In this document: piece by piece, positions 50,605-60,181 of the stretch
Layout: each line of letters opens with the position of its first letter
How positions within the stretch are numbered: the first letter of the stretch is position 1
The notes under the pieces: generated by a model
What the model was told of the DNA's origin: nothing
Databases searched by the model: none
The model's input: the letters and a program-made list of their open reading frames with translations, nothing else
Translations under genes and position numbers: made by a program
Source: CBDAPE01 sp965198325
GTDB taxonomy: Bacteria; Pseudomonadota; Alphaproteobacteria; UBA828; JAPUJA01
Reading direction: 5' to 3'
DNA length: 64,000 nucleotides
NCBI GenBank assembly: GCA_965198325.1
Contig: CBDAPE010000013.1
Span: 62,001 to 126,000 of the forward strand

Positions 50605-51807
50605 CTACCAGAAGGTCATCGGCAAGGGCGTGATTTTCTCCAATCCGTCCCTGGTCACGATCCAGTTGGTCTCCATCATCGCCGTGCCGACCCCGTTGCG
50701 GGTAAGAAAGGCCTCCGAGCTCGCCACCATGCCCTCCTCGAAGATCTCGTCCTCGGTCACGTCGTCCACCGCGATCAGGGGATGCTCCCACATACAGCCG
50801 TTGGAATGGCCGTAATAGGGCCATTCCGCATCGATTACGCTGTCGTCGGTCTTGACCTCTTCGTGAACACGCGCGGCGTTGCGCGCCACATCGGCAATTT
50901 TCACGCCGCGCTTGACCGGCGCCTCGATGCCTTCCTCCATGACCCGCACGCAATCCTCGACGAGTTGCTTCTGCTCTGGGCTGGGGTTCCGTCCACACAC
51001 GATGGTTCGCCCGGGATCGAGCCAATAGCCCTGCCAGATTGGGCCGTAAATGAAGCAGTGGGCCATATCACCCGCCCGGGGCGTGTTGGACGCATGATGG
51101 CCGTACATGGGATTGCTCTCCGGGTGGTTCACATACTCCCCCGAGCCGATCATGAGCCGTTGGAAATAGCCTCCCGCCTTGAGTATCTCCGACGCCGCAG
51201 CCGCAACCGCCTCGCCTTCCGGGACGCTGCCCACGATGAGAGTTTCGATCATCTTCGTGAGTCCGCGGGTGACGATTTCGCCCCCTTCGCGGAACATGTC
51301 GAGCTCGCGCGCGCTCTTGATGCGGCGAATGTCGCGGACCAGGTCGTCTTCGATGGCAAAGTCGACGTCGGGAAGCAGGTTGCGCATCTGATCGCCGTAT
51401 TTCATAGGAAGGATATCGCTGCCAACCCACGCGACCTTTCCCTGAGGCTTGCGCGCCCTAACCCCGTCAGCCGCGCCTTGGATGACGTCCAGATGCCAGT
51501 GGTAATTATTGGTCGAAATCAAATCCAGGCGCGCAGTCGCTTCGTCGGTGTGCAATTCGGGCTCCTTGCCCGGCTCGAAGATCACCGCGCAGAAGGCGCG
51601 CGCGTTGAACATGGGCGAATCGGGCTCCTGCCCGGAATGGTGGGTATAGAAATTGGTGAGGTACGCGGTTTCCATCGACCGCTCGAAGGTGCCCGCGGTC
51701 TTGCCCCAAATAACGGCCAGCTCGTAGCCTCCCTCGGCCATCCGGGCTTCCAGCTTCTTCCAGCGGGCTTCGTATTCCTCCTGCGGGAAATACATGCCGA
51801 TCGCCAT
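50605..51807 (-). CDS. M24-fold (creatinase/aminopeptidase P-like) protein A
   Basis: A 400-residue two-domain protein: N-terminal creatinase domain (1 to about 150) and C-terminal pita-bread domain. The second Asp (WLDPGRT), the His (YGHSNG) and two late Glu (SSEAF, METNW) match M24 positions. The first metal Asp of the usual DFG-like motif is missing; the segment reads AHCFIYGP. This is closer to creatinase, which needs no metal, than to aminopeptidase P. It is a paralogue of the protein at 58652-59857. Confidence 0.83.
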   Translation of the reverse strand: MAIGMYFPQEEYEARWKKLEARMAEGGYELAVIWGKTAGTFERSMETAYLTNFYTHHSGQEPDSPMFNARAFCAVIFEPGKEPELHTDEATARLDLISTNNYHWHLDVIQGAADGVRARKPQGKVAWVGSDILPMKYGDQMRNLLPDVDFAIEDDLVRDIRRIKSARELDMFREGGEIVTRGLTKMIETLIVGSVPEGEAVAAAASEILKAGGYFQRLMIGSGEYVNHPESNPMYGHHASNTPRAGDMAHCFIYGPIWQGYWLDPGRTIVCGRNPSPEQKQLVEDCVRVMEEGIEAPVKRGVKIADVARNAARVHEEVKTDDSVIDAEWPYYGHSNGCMWEHPLIAVDDVTEDEIFEEGMVASSEAFLTRNGVGTAMMETNWIVTRDGLEKITPLPMTFW

Positions 51808-51964
51808 TGGTGAGTCCTCCCCCGTTGCGGCCGGCTTCGCGTGCCCGGTCGGCGCGGCCCGGCTCTAAAATTGGTGACAGCATAGCGCACGCGAGGCTGG
51901 ATTGTGAGCCCCCCGCGGCTTAATTTTCGAAGGCGGCGGGATAGGGGATGACTCAAGGCGCGAG

Positions 51965-53599
51965 ATGGGCATTGCCATGGCGACGAAGCAAAAGGCAAGT
52001 GAGACGGTGACGGGCCTCATGGCCGCCCTAGCCGAACGCGATCCCGACCGCGCGGCGATGATCGAGGGCGAAACGACGATCTCCTTCGGCGAGCTCGATG
52101 CACGAAGCCGGCGAGTGGCCGCGGGGCTCGCCCGGCATGGCGTCGGATCCGGGGATCGCGTCGCCCTCTGGCTGCCCACTGTGCCTGCTTACATGATTCT
52201 CGACATCGCCTGCGCTCGGCTCGGGGCCATCGCCGTAGCGATCAACACGCGATTCCGCGCCGTTGATCTCGCCGATCTGGTCGGCCGATCGGGCGCCAAA
52301 CTGCTCGCCTACTGGCCTGGCTTTCGGCATATCGACTTCGCGGGCACCCTCGCCCAGTCCGACCCGGCGGCGATGGCACGGCTCGAAACGCTCGTGATCT
52401 ACGGGTCGGACGACAGCGCCGCACCCGCCGACTCCCCCTTGGTGGGCCGCACCGCTGTCGACTATGCATCGCTCGAGGCCAGTGAGCCGCTCGAAGCCGA
52501 TCGGGCGAGCCCCGACGCACCGTGCAACATCTTCGCAAGCTCGGGCACGACCCGCGCGCCCAAGATGATCCTGCACAGCCAGCGCACGATCACCCGGCAT
52601 GCCGCCACCGTGGCGCGCCGATTCGGCTTCGATGCGCCCGACGCCCGGTCGTTGCAGATACTTCCCTTGAGCGGCGTCTTCGGCTTCTCCCAGATGATGG
52701 GCGCACTTGCCGGGACGTGTCCGTCGGTTTTGATGAGCGCGTTTGACGCGGAGGCCGCCGTCACCGCGATTGGACGCGACCGCATCACCCACCTGATCGG
52801 CACCGATCTGGTCTTTCAGCGCCTGCTCGACTGTGCGTCGGCGGATCGCCCGTTCCCTTCGGTTCGCCTCGCGGCCTTCGCGGCGTTCACGCCCTCGATC
52901 ACGGGGCTCGTCGAGCAGGGCGACGCCCGGGGCATCCCCTTCGTGGGACTTTACGGTTCGAGCGAAGTACAGGCGCTGTTCGCGCTCCAGCCCGTTGACG
53001 GGACGCCGGATCGCCGCGCCAAAGCCGGCGGCGAGCCGGTTTCCGGCGATGCCCGGGTGCGGGCGCGTGATCTCGAAAGCGGCGCGATCCTGCCCGATGG
53101 AGAGCCCGGCGAGCTCGAATTATCCGGCCCCAGCCGGATGGTGGGCTACTTCGAAGACGACCCGGGCACCGCCGAAGCGGTCACCGAGGACGGCTATATC
53201 CGGTCCGGGGATCTCGGCTACACGGAATCGGACGGGCGGTTCGTCTTTCTCTCGCGCCGGGGCGACGTGCTTCGGCTCGGCGGCTTTCTCGTCCACCCGG
53301 TGGAAATCGAGGCGTTCATCCAGGAGCATCCCGGCATCGAAGGCTGCCAGGTGATCGGCGTGGAGCGGCCCGAGGGAACCCGCGCGGTCGCATTCGTAAC
53401 TTGCGTGCAAGGCGCTTCGTTCGATCCCAGGGCCCTGCGCTCCCACTGCCTGCGGGGACTCGCCAAATACAAATTGCCCGAGCGATTCATCGCGCTCGAC
53501 GCATTTCCCATGACCGAGAGCCCGAACGGCATGAAGGTCCAGCGAGCGAAACTGCGCCAGATGGCCCTCGAGGCGGCGGAGAGCCGCAGGAAAACCTAG
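51965..53599 (+). CDS. AMP-forming acyl-CoA synthetase
   Basis: A 544-residue ANL-family ligase. The phosphate loop SSGTTRAPK, the GLYGSSE motif, the RSGDLGY motif with conserved Asp, and the C-terminal lysine region (SPNGMKVQRAKL) are all present. ATG 51965 has AAGG at six bases. It activates a carboxylic acid as CoA thioester. It converges with an acyl-CoA dehydrogenase; the two stops overlap by four bases, an arrangement that may limit joint expression. The acid is unknown. Confidence 0.9.
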   Translation: MGIAMATKQKASETVTGLMAALAERDPDRAAMIEGETTISFGELDARSRRVAAGLARHGVGSGDRVALWLPTVPAYMILDIACARLGAIAVAINTRFRAVDLADLVGRSGAKLLAYWPGFRHIDFAGTLAQSDPAAMARLETLVIYGSDDSAAPADSPLVGRTAVDYASLEASEPLEADRASPDAPCNIFASSGTTRAPKMILHSQRTITRHAATVARRFGFDAPDARSLQILPLSGVFGFSQMMGALAGTCPSVLMSAFDAEAAVTAIGRDRITHLIGTDLVFQRLLDCASADRPFPSVRLAAFAAFTPSITGLVEQGDARGIPFVGLYGSSEVQALFALQPVDGTPDRRAKAGGEPVSGDARVRARDLESGAILPDGEPGELELSGPSRMVGYFEDDPGTAEAVTEDGYIRSGDLGYTESDGRFVFLSRRGDVLRLGGFLVHPVEIEAFIQEHPGIEGCQVIGVERPEGTRAVAFVTCVQGASFDPRALRSHCLRGLAKYKLPERFIALDAFPMTESPNGMKVQRAKLRQMALEAAESRRKT

Positions 53600-54756
53600 A
53601 GATCGTCGCCACGTTCATGCGCGAGCTCGTCGCGGGCAATGATCAGCCGTTGAATCTCGCTGGTTCCCTCATAGACCCGCAAAGGACGGATTTCCCGGTA
53701 ATAGCGCTCCAGCGGCAGATCCGTCGCGACACCCCAGCCGCCATGGATCTGCACCGCTCCATCGACGACCCGCTGGGCGGCTTCGGTGGCGAACAGTTTG
53801 GCCATCGACGAACGCCGGCCCGCGTCCGCCTCGCCGCGATCGAAAGCCTTGGCGGCGCGGTAGACCATCAGCCGCGCCGCCTCTAAATCGACCGCCATGT
53901 CGGCGAGCTGAAAGGCCACACCCTGGAACGCACCGATCGGGCGTCCGAACTGCTCCCTGCGGGCCGCCCAGGTGAGTGCGGCATCGAGGGCTGACTGGGC
54001 GAGTCCGACGGCATGCGCCCCGACGGTCGTGCGAAACAGCGCGAGCGTCCGCATGGCGATTGCAAATCCCTCGCCCTCGGCGCCCAGGCGATTCGCCGCC
54101 GGAATTCGGCATCCCTCGAAGCCGAGCTCCGCAAGCACGTCGAAGGCGATGACCGTCATCTGCCGGGTGACCGCAAAGCCCGGCCTGTCCGCCTCGACGA
54201 GGAAGGCCGAGAGCGCCTTGGTGCCGGGCGCATCGCCGGTCCTCGCGAAGACCACGTAGAGATCGGCCACACCGCCGTTGGAGATGAACACCTTGCCGCC
54301 GTCGAGGACATAGTCGTCGCCGTCCACAACGGCCCCGGTCTCGATCGCGGAGGCATCGGAGCCCGCCAGACGCTCGGTCAACGCGAAGGCGGCTATGGCT
54401 TCCCCGCTGACGATCCGGGGCAGCCATCGCGTCTGCTGGTCCTCGCTGCCCGCCATGACAAGCGGATAGGCGCCAAGCCCCTGTACGGCGAAAGCAGTGG
54501 ACGCAAAGGAGCAGACCTTCGCGAATTCCTCCCGAATCAGGCACAGCGGCAGGCAGCGCACGGAATCACCCACTCCACCGCGGGCTCCGGGAACCAGATG
54601 GCCGAACCAGCCACCCGCTCCCAGACGATCGTAAAAGTCCCGGGGAAGATCATCGCGCGCTTCGAGCGCCGCGCCTTCGCCTGCAAGCCGGTCGGCTGCG
54701 AACCGGGCGGCCTTGGACCGAAGCGCCGCCTCGTCCGGACTATCGGTGAAATCCAT
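53596..54756 (-). CDS. Acyl-CoA dehydrogenase
   Basis: A 386-residue FAD enzyme with the ACAD pattern: ALTERLAGSDAS near 128, the GLAQSALDAALTWAARREQFG stretch near 230, IHGGWGVATDLPLERYYREIR near 335 and catalytic Glu363 in RVYEGTSE. Position of the Glu is of the short/medium-chain type. It probably introduces a double bond into the CoA ester made by the neighbouring ligase. It starts 20 bases after the SDR stop... the same strand continues from SDR and aminotransferase. Confidence 0.92.
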   Translation of the reverse strand: MDFTDSPDEAALRSKAARFAADRLAGEGAALEARDDLPRDFYDRLGAGGWFGHLVPGARGGVGDSVRCLPLCLIREEFAKVCSFASTAFAVQGLGAYPLVMAGSEDQQTRWLPRIVSGEAIAAFALTERLAGSDASAIETGAVVDGDDYVLDGGKVFISNGGVADLYVVFARTGDAPGTKALSAFLVEADRPGFAVTRQMTVIAFDVLAELGFEGCRIPAANRLGAEGEGFAIAMRTLALFRTTVGAHAVGLAQSALDAALTWAARREQFGRPIGAFQGVAFQLADMAVDLEAARLMVYRAAKAFDRGEADAGRRSSMAKLFATEAAQRVVDGAVQIHGGWGVATDLPLERYYREIRPLRVYEGTSEIQRLIIARDELAHERGDDL

Positions 54757-54775
54757 GGAACCGCCGGTGCGCCGC

Positions 54776-55525
54776 TCAGCGTCCGCCTGAGATGTCGAAC
54801 ATGGCGCCAGTCACGTAGGAGGCCTCCCCGGAGCACAGCCAGAGCGTCGCCGTCGCGATCTCGCGAGGATCGCCCGGCCGGCCCATCGGGACCGCGGTCT
54901 TGGCCAGCTCCTTGACCATCTCGGGTCCGCCCATCGCGTCGAAGATCTCGGTCAGAATCAGGCCGGGACGAATGCCGGCGACCCGGATGCCTTCTTCCGA
55001 AATTTCCTTGGCTAGTCCCTTGGTCAATGCGTCGATGGCGCCCTTTGAAGCGGTGTAGATCACGTCGCCGATATGTCCGCCATGCTGGGTCGAGCGCGAG
55101 GAAATATTCACGATGACGCCACCCGCACCGCCCAACGCGGTCGACATCCGCCTCACGGCCTCGTGAGTGCAATAGAGATAGCCGTTGACATTGACGTCGA
55201 TGACCCGACGCATCTTGGCTAGGTCCATCTCGCTCATCCGCATGGGGCCGGTATCGATACCGGCGTTATTGACCAGGTGGGTCACGGTCCCGAAGGTGTC
55301 GTCGACGGTCGCAAACATGGCGGCAACCGCGTCGGCGTCGGCAATATCGGCACCCACCGCCAACGCCTCGCCGCCGGCCTCGCGGATCGCCGCGACGACC
55401 TGCTCGGCACGGTCCTTCGACGCGCTGTAGTTCACGGCGACCTTGTAGCCGCGCTCGCCCGCAAGCGAGCAGATCGCGGCGCCGATACCGCGCGAGCCGC
55501 CGGTTACGATCATCACGCCGCTCAC
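54776..55525 (-). CDS. Short-chain dehydrogenase/reductase (SDR)
   Basis: A 249-residue classical SDR with cofactor motif TGGSRGIG (8-15), NNAG (86-89), catalytic Ser142/143, Tyr157 and Lys161. An Asn-Tyr-Ser after the second strand (VNYSASKDRA) suggests NADP preference. GTG 55525 is chosen because the aminotransferase stop is at 55539. The C-terminus (YVTGAMFDISGGR) is typical. It may reduce or oxidise a 3-oxo or hydroxyl group in the pathway encoded around it. Confidence 0.9.
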   Translation of the reverse strand: MSGVMIVTGGSRGIGAAICSLAGERGYKVAVNYSASKDRAEQVVAAIREAGGEALAVGADIADADAVAAMFATVDDTFGTVTHLVNNAGIDTGPMRMSEMDLAKMRRVIDVNVNGYLYCTHEAVRRMSTALGGAGGVIVNISSRSTQHGGHIGDVIYTASKGAIDALTKGLAKEISEEGIRVAGIRPGLILTEIFDAMGGPEMVKELAKTAVPMGRPGDPREIATATLWLCSGEASYVTGAMFDISGGR

Positions 55526-55538
55526 GGTTCCGCTTCCC

Positions 55539-56888
55539 TCACACCAGGCTCCGCTCGGCCGAAATTTCGCGGATCGCCTGCTCGGCGACAGCAACCGCTC
55601 GATCGAGCTGTTCCCGGCTCACCGTATAGGCCGGCGCCGTTTCGATCGCCGAACCCTCGAAGCCGGCCAGCACACCCAGATCGCGCATCTGCTTCGTGAT
55701 CGCCATAACCACGTCCTTCGGGAGCGGCTCCTTGGTTTCCTTATCGGCCGCGAAGTCGATCGCCACCCACAGACCCAGGCCACGGACCTGCCCCACGACG
55801 GGCAGCTTTTCGAGCGACTTGAGCGCATCGAGGAAATAGGTGCCAAGGTCCTTCGAGCGGGCGATCAGATTTTCGCGCTCGCACAGCTCCACGGTCTTCA
55901 AGCCCGCCGCGCAACCGCCCGGATGCCCGTTATAGGTCTGGATATGCAGGAAGGTTGGAATCGTATCGGCGATCTCCCTGCTCACCGTCGAGGCACCGAG
56001 CGGAAAATACCCGCTCGTGATCGCCTTGGCGGTACTCATGATGTCGGATTCCACCTGCCAGTGCTCGAGCGCGAACCACTCGCCGGTGCGCCCGAACCCG
56101 GTGATCACCTCGTCGCCGATGAACAGGACTTCGTATTTGTCGCAGATCTCGCGAATCATGGGAAAGTACTCGGGCGGCGGCACCTGCACGCCGTTTGCCT
56201 GCATGACCGGCTCCGCGATGAAAGCGGCGACGAACTCCGGCCCTTCATGCTGGATCTGCTTTTCCAGCCAGTCGGCGCAGAGGAGATCGCAGCTCGGATA
56301 GGTCAGGCCGAACGGGCAGCGATAGCAGGTTGGCGCGGGGATGTGGGACGTGTCGGGCACACCCGGCTCGGAGATATGCCGGGTACCCAGCCAGTCCGTC
56401 GCGGCCTGCGCGCCCATGGTGGCGCCATGATAGGAATCCCAGCGGGCAATGACCTTGCTGGCGCGCGGCTTTGCGCCCTTGTGGTGGTGATACTGTTTGG
56501 CAAACTTCAGCGACATCTCGTTTGCTTCCGGGCCCGAGCCGGCAAACAGAGTTGTCGTCAACCGCCCGGGCGAAAGCTCGGCGATCTTGGTCGCGAGCGC
56601 GACGGTCACGTCGGCCGCCTGGGCGAAACAGCCCGCATAGTGAAGATTGACGAGCTGCTCGTAGACGGCCTTGGCAATATCCTCCTGACCAAAACCCAGA
56701 GAGTTGGCCCGGGTCTGGGTGCCCATCATGTCGAGCCACGTCTTGCCATCGCCCGTCGTGATCTCGAGCCCCTTGGCCGAAACCAGAATGCCGGGTCCCG
56801 CCTCGCGCATTTCCGCCCCATCGACGAGCGGGAACCACACATGGTCAAGCGCCTGTTGGGTCAGGCGATCGATGTTGGGCCGATCCAT
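55539..56888 (-). CDS. Class-III PLP-dependent aminotransferase
   Basis: A 449-residue omega-aminotransferase-type enzyme. PLP contacts are GSGPEANE near 117-124, YHGATMG near 153, Asp259 in FIGDEVITGFGRTG and Schiff-base Lys288 in STAKAITSGYFPLGA. A Cys-rich loop (TCYRCPFGLTYPSCDLLC, 187-204) is seen in some taurine/beta-alanine-type members. It transfers an amino group from an omega-amino acid or amine to pyruvate or 2-oxoglutarate. It is followed by SDR and acyl-CoA dehydrogenase. Confidence 0.92.
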   Translation of the reverse strand: MDRPNIDRLTQQALDHVWFPLVDGAEMREAGPGILVSAKGLEITTGDGKTWLDMMGTQTRANSLGFGQEDIAKAVYEQLVNLHYAGCFAQAADVTVALATKIAELSPGRLTTTLFAGSGPEANEMSLKFAKQYHHHKGAKPRASKVIARWDSYHGATMGAQAATDWLGTRHISEPGVPDTSHIPAPTCYRCPFGLTYPSCDLLCADWLEKQIQHEGPEFVAAFIAEPVMQANGVQVPPPEYFPMIREICDKYEVLFIGDEVITGFGRTGEWFALEHWQVESDIMSTAKAITSGYFPLGASTVSREIADTIPTFLHIQTYNGHPGGCAAGLKTVELCERENLIARSKDLGTYFLDALKSLEKLPVVGQVRGLGLWVAIDFAADKETKEPLPKDVVMAITKQMRDLGVLAGFEGSAIETAPAYTVSREQLDRAVAVAEQAIREISAERSLV

Positions 56889-56953
56889 GACACCTCCCCG
56901 CGGGCCAGCCGGAACCGCCCGCCCGGGGGCAGCGGTCCCGACCGGGGTTGTCG

Positions 56954-58483
56954 CTACAGCTTCTTCCAGTCGCCAAGCTTCTCGAACGCCGCAGCGGCGC
57001 GGATCACACTGGCGTCGTCATAGCGCTTGCCGGTGAGCATGAGGCCGATGGGAAGGCCGTTGTTCATGCCGCAAGGCACACTCATGGACGGGTGGCCCGT
57101 CGCATCGAAGGGCGCCGTATTCGGAATCATCGTCAACGCGCGCTCGCAATATTCTTCGCGGCTACAGTCCTGCCCAGGCAGGGGCGTTGCCTGCATCGGC
57201 AGGGTCGGCATGGCCAGCACATCGTAGTCGGCCAGGGCATCGTCGTATTTGGCGCGCAGGGCGAGACTCAAATTCTGGCCCTTGGCGTAGTAGTGGCCGT
57301 AATAGTTTCGTTCCATATATTCGCCGAGCAGAATGCAGAGCTTCGTCGTCTCGGAGAAGTCGTCGCCCCGAGCGCGCCAGGCATGGGCGAATTTGTCCTG
57401 GAGCGACGTGAGGTAGTGGCCCTTCCAGTTCATCCCGTAGCCGTTGTACTTGACCATCTGATGCTGCAGGCCCTCGACGGCGATGACGGTCCAGATCGCC
57501 AGCCCGTCGAGATGCATCGGAATCGAGATCTCCTTCACCGTCGCACCGGCCTTCTTGAGCTTCTCCAGCCCGGCTTTCACCTTCCGGTCGACCGCCGCCT
57601 CGCTGCTGTCGAAGCCAAAACCTTCCTTCACGACACCGACTTTCAAGCCTTTCGCGCCTTTCTTGAGGGCGGCGCGGTAATTCTGGGTCTTGCAGCCGAT
57701 CTGCCGGGGATCCAGGCCGTCGGGCCCGGCGATCACTTCCATCATGGTCGCGACATCGGCGACGTTGCTGCACATGGGGCCGGTGTGATCGATCGTCTGC
57801 TCGATGGGGAAGATTCCCGTATACGGCACCAAGCCGTGGGTTGGCTTGTGGCCGTAGACGCCGCTCCAGCAGGCTGGAATGCGGATCGAGCCACCCTGGT
57901 CGCCGCCCAACGCCATGTCGACGTCGCCATTTGCAACGAGAGCCGCGCTGCCACAGGATGAACCGCCCGCCGAGTGGGTCGGTTTGTGGGGATTCTTGAC
58001 CATGCCGAGCGCCGTCGTAAAGCTGCTGCCCGAGAGGCACAGATCCTCGCAGGCCGCCTTGCCCGTGATCACCGCGCCGCCGTCGAGCAGGCGGGAAACA
58101 ACTGTGGCGTCGACCTCGGGCACATAACCCTCGAGGATGCGCGAACCGTTCATCATCGGCACGCCGGCGAGACAGATATTGTCCTTCAATGCCACCGTCT
58201 TGCCAGCCAGGAGACCCCGCTTGCGGCCCTGAACCTCGCACCGCCAATACCAGCCGTTGAGCGGATTATCCTCGGGTTGAGGCCGGTAGCCCGATGTCCG
58301 GGCATACTTGACCTCGGGCCTGGGCTCGGTCAGTTCGTCGGTGCGCCAGTAAGCGGGAAGAAATCCGTTGATCAATCCCTGAAAGGATTTCGCGTTTTCT
58401 TCGTCGAGCGTCATACCGTAGTCGGCCGCGATGTCGATGAGTTCCGCGACCGTCGGCGTGCGGACTGTGGGCAGAATGGCCAT
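56954..58483 (-). CDS. Amidase signature-family hydrolase (second copy type)
   Basis: A 509-residue amidase with Lys100 in TVALKDNICLAG, Ser175 in SAGGSSCGSA and Ser199 in GGDQGGSIRIPA, the complete Ser-Ser-Lys triad. ATG 58483 follows GAGGGAG; the frame extends 46 residues upstream but that part looks non-coding. The GDQGGS form and length resemble the amidases acting on small aliphatic or aryl amides. It is not closely related to the amidase at 38011. Confidence 0.92.
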   Translation of the reverse strand: MAILPTVRTPTVAELIDIAADYGMTLDEENAKSFQGLINGFLPAYWRTDELTEPRPEVKYARTSGYRPQPEDNPLNGWYWRCEVQGRKRGLLAGKTVALKDNICLAGVPMMNGSRILEGYVPEVDATVVSRLLDGGAVITGKAACEDLCLSGSSFTTALGMVKNPHKPTHSAGGSSCGSAALVANGDVDMALGGDQGGSIRIPACWSGVYGHKPTHGLVPYTGIFPIEQTIDHTGPMCSNVADVATMMEVIAGPDGLDPRQIGCKTQNYRAALKKGAKGLKVGVVKEGFGFDSSEAAVDRKVKAGLEKLKKAGATVKEISIPMHLDGLAIWTVIAVEGLQHQMVKYNGYGMNWKGHYLTSLQDKFAHAWRARGDDFSETTKLCILLGEYMERNYYGHYYAKGQNLSLALRAKYDDALADYDVLAMPTLPMQATPLPGQDCSREEYCERALTMIPNTAPFDATGHPSMSVPCGMNNGLPIGLMLTGKRYDDASVIRAAAAFEKLGDWKKL

Positions 58484-58651
58484 GGTCAGATCTCCCTCGA
58501 ATTTTTTCTTGTCCCCGGATCGGGCGGTTGCGCCCACGTCGCTGTGGCAGGCACCGAGCCGGCGCTCCCCGTGTGATATCCCGTCGACCCGCATTCTGCG
58601 CCGATGGCGTGCGCGGGACAACCGGTCAGTCGGCGCCTGCGTCCCGTCCGC

Positions 58652-59857
58652 TCAATGCCAGATCAACGGCGACGTGGTCAGGATCTCGACACCGTCCTTC
58701 TTGATGATCATATTCTGCTCGAAACCCGCGGCGCCGACGCCTTCCCAGGTCAGGAACGCCTCCGAGCTGCACACCATATTCTCCTTGAGGCGGTCGGTCT
58801 TCTTGGCGGTCTTCAGCCCGTACATCGGGTTCTCGAAGTGGAAATCGTTGACGTGGCCGTAGAGCGGCCATTGTAGCGACGCCTGGTCGGACACCTTACC
58901 CCCGCCCGCGGCCTCGTAGAGGCGATCGCCTTCTCTCGCCAGCTCGTGCGCGCTCACCCCGGGGCGGATCTTTTCGATCACACCGTTGACGATGCCCGCG
59001 CAAGCCTCGATCAGCGCGCGTTGGGTGCGTGTAGGCTTGCCGCCGCACACTGCGGTGCGCCCCGGATCGAGATAGCCGTAGCCGAAATGCATCGGCCCCA
59101 TGAACCAGCCGCGCACCAGATCGCCCTTGCGCGGCGCACTGTCCTCGAACCCTGTCAGGTTGTTGCGGCTGAAATTGAACAGCTCGGTACCCTTGCCGTG
59201 GGCAACCCGCAAAAGATAGGGAATTCCGCCGCCCTTGACGCAGGCCTTGGCACCCGATCCCGCCGCTTCGGCCTCGGTTTTGCCCGCGATCAAAGCCTTC
59301 ATCATGGCGTTCATCGCCTTGCTCGCGGTCCGCCCGGCTTCGCGGAAGACGTCGAGTTCGGCCGGGCTCTTGACGTGACGCACCGAAGCCACGAGGTCAT
59401 CCTCGGGCATGAACTCGAGGCCGGGGCGGCGTTTCTGCAGCTCCCACATGTACTTGCAAGGAAAGAAGTCGGTGCCGACGAGCGCAACCCGGCCGCGCAC
59501 CTTGCGCCGCTTGAGGTCTTCGGCGACACCCTGGATGGGGTTCATGTGCCACTTGACACGGCGCGTCGCGATGAAGTCGCGCGGCTCGAGGGGCTCGTCC
59601 ATATGCAGCGCCGGCGTCTTGCCGGCCTGCATCACAACGGCAGCGAACGAGCGCGCCCGCCACAATTCGTTGTCGACCTCCTGGCCGGAATGGGCCGAGT
59701 AGTAGTTGGTCAGCCAGAGCACGTCGCCGTAACGCTCGTAGGCACCCGAGCCCTTGGCCCAGATCACCGCCACGTCGTAGCCGCGGCGTTTCATCTCGTC
59801 CTGAACCTTGCTCCAGCGCGCGCGGTATTCGTCCTTCGTGAAAAAGGTCTTGGGCAT
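58652..59857 (-). CDS. M24-fold (creatinase/aminopeptidase P-like) protein B
   Basis: A 401-residue paralogue of the 50605 product (shared AVIW-KG/GK, HSGQE, DPGRT, SSEAFLT segments). As in protein A, the first metal Asp is absent (the segment is VRGWFMGPMHFGYGYLDPGRT), while the second Asp, a YGH histidine and two Glu remain. This fits creatinase-like C-N hydrolysis without the normal two-metal centre. GGGGGAGACGGG precedes ATG 59857. Part of this gene and its upstream region is repeated at 63306-64000. Confidence 0.85.
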   Translation of the reverse strand: MPKTFFTKDEYRARWSKVQDEMKRRGYDVAVIWAKGSGAYERYGDVLWLTNYYSAHSGQEVDNELWRARSFAAVVMQAGKTPALHMDEPLEPRDFIATRRVKWHMNPIQGVAEDLKRRKVRGRVALVGTDFFPCKYMWELQKRRPGLEFMPEDDLVASVRHVKSPAELDVFREAGRTASKAMNAMMKALIAGKTEAEAAGSGAKACVKGGGIPYLLRVAHGKGTELFNFSRNNLTGFEDSAPRKGDLVRGWFMGPMHFGYGYLDPGRTAVCGGKPTRTQRALIEACAGIVNGVIEKIRPGVSAHELAREGDRLYEAAGGGKVSDQASLQWPLYGHVNDFHFENPMYGLKTAKKTDRLKENMVCSSEAFLTWEGVGAAGFEQNMIIKKDGVEILTTSPLIWH

Positions 59858-60181
59858 TTCCCGTCTCCCCCTATTCCGGCCGGGTCAATGTCGCCCGGCC
59901 CTATCGTCCACCCGATCCGCCGTCCGGCTCAGGTCAATCCCAGTTCGAACTTCTTCCGGTTGCTCCAGGACTGAAGGATACGATCGGTAATGATCGCAAC
60001 CAGCGCCATGGAAAGCCCAGCAACGAAGCCGTCGCCAACATCGGCAGCGCCCAGCGCGATATAAACGAGCTGTCCCAGGCCCTTGGTGCCGACGAGGGCC
60101 GCGATGACCAGCATCGCGAGGCCGAACATGACGACCTGATTGAGGCCCAGCATGATTTCCGGCAACGCCAGCGGCAGCTGG
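59487..60181 (-). repeat. Long direct repeat, copy 1
   Basis: Matches 63306-64000 with a constant offset of 3819 bases and scattered substitutions. It includes the 5' part of the M24 gene, the intergenic segment and the 3' end of the double permease gene. The right end continues beyond what can be compared because copy 2 reaches the window edge. Confidence 0.85.
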
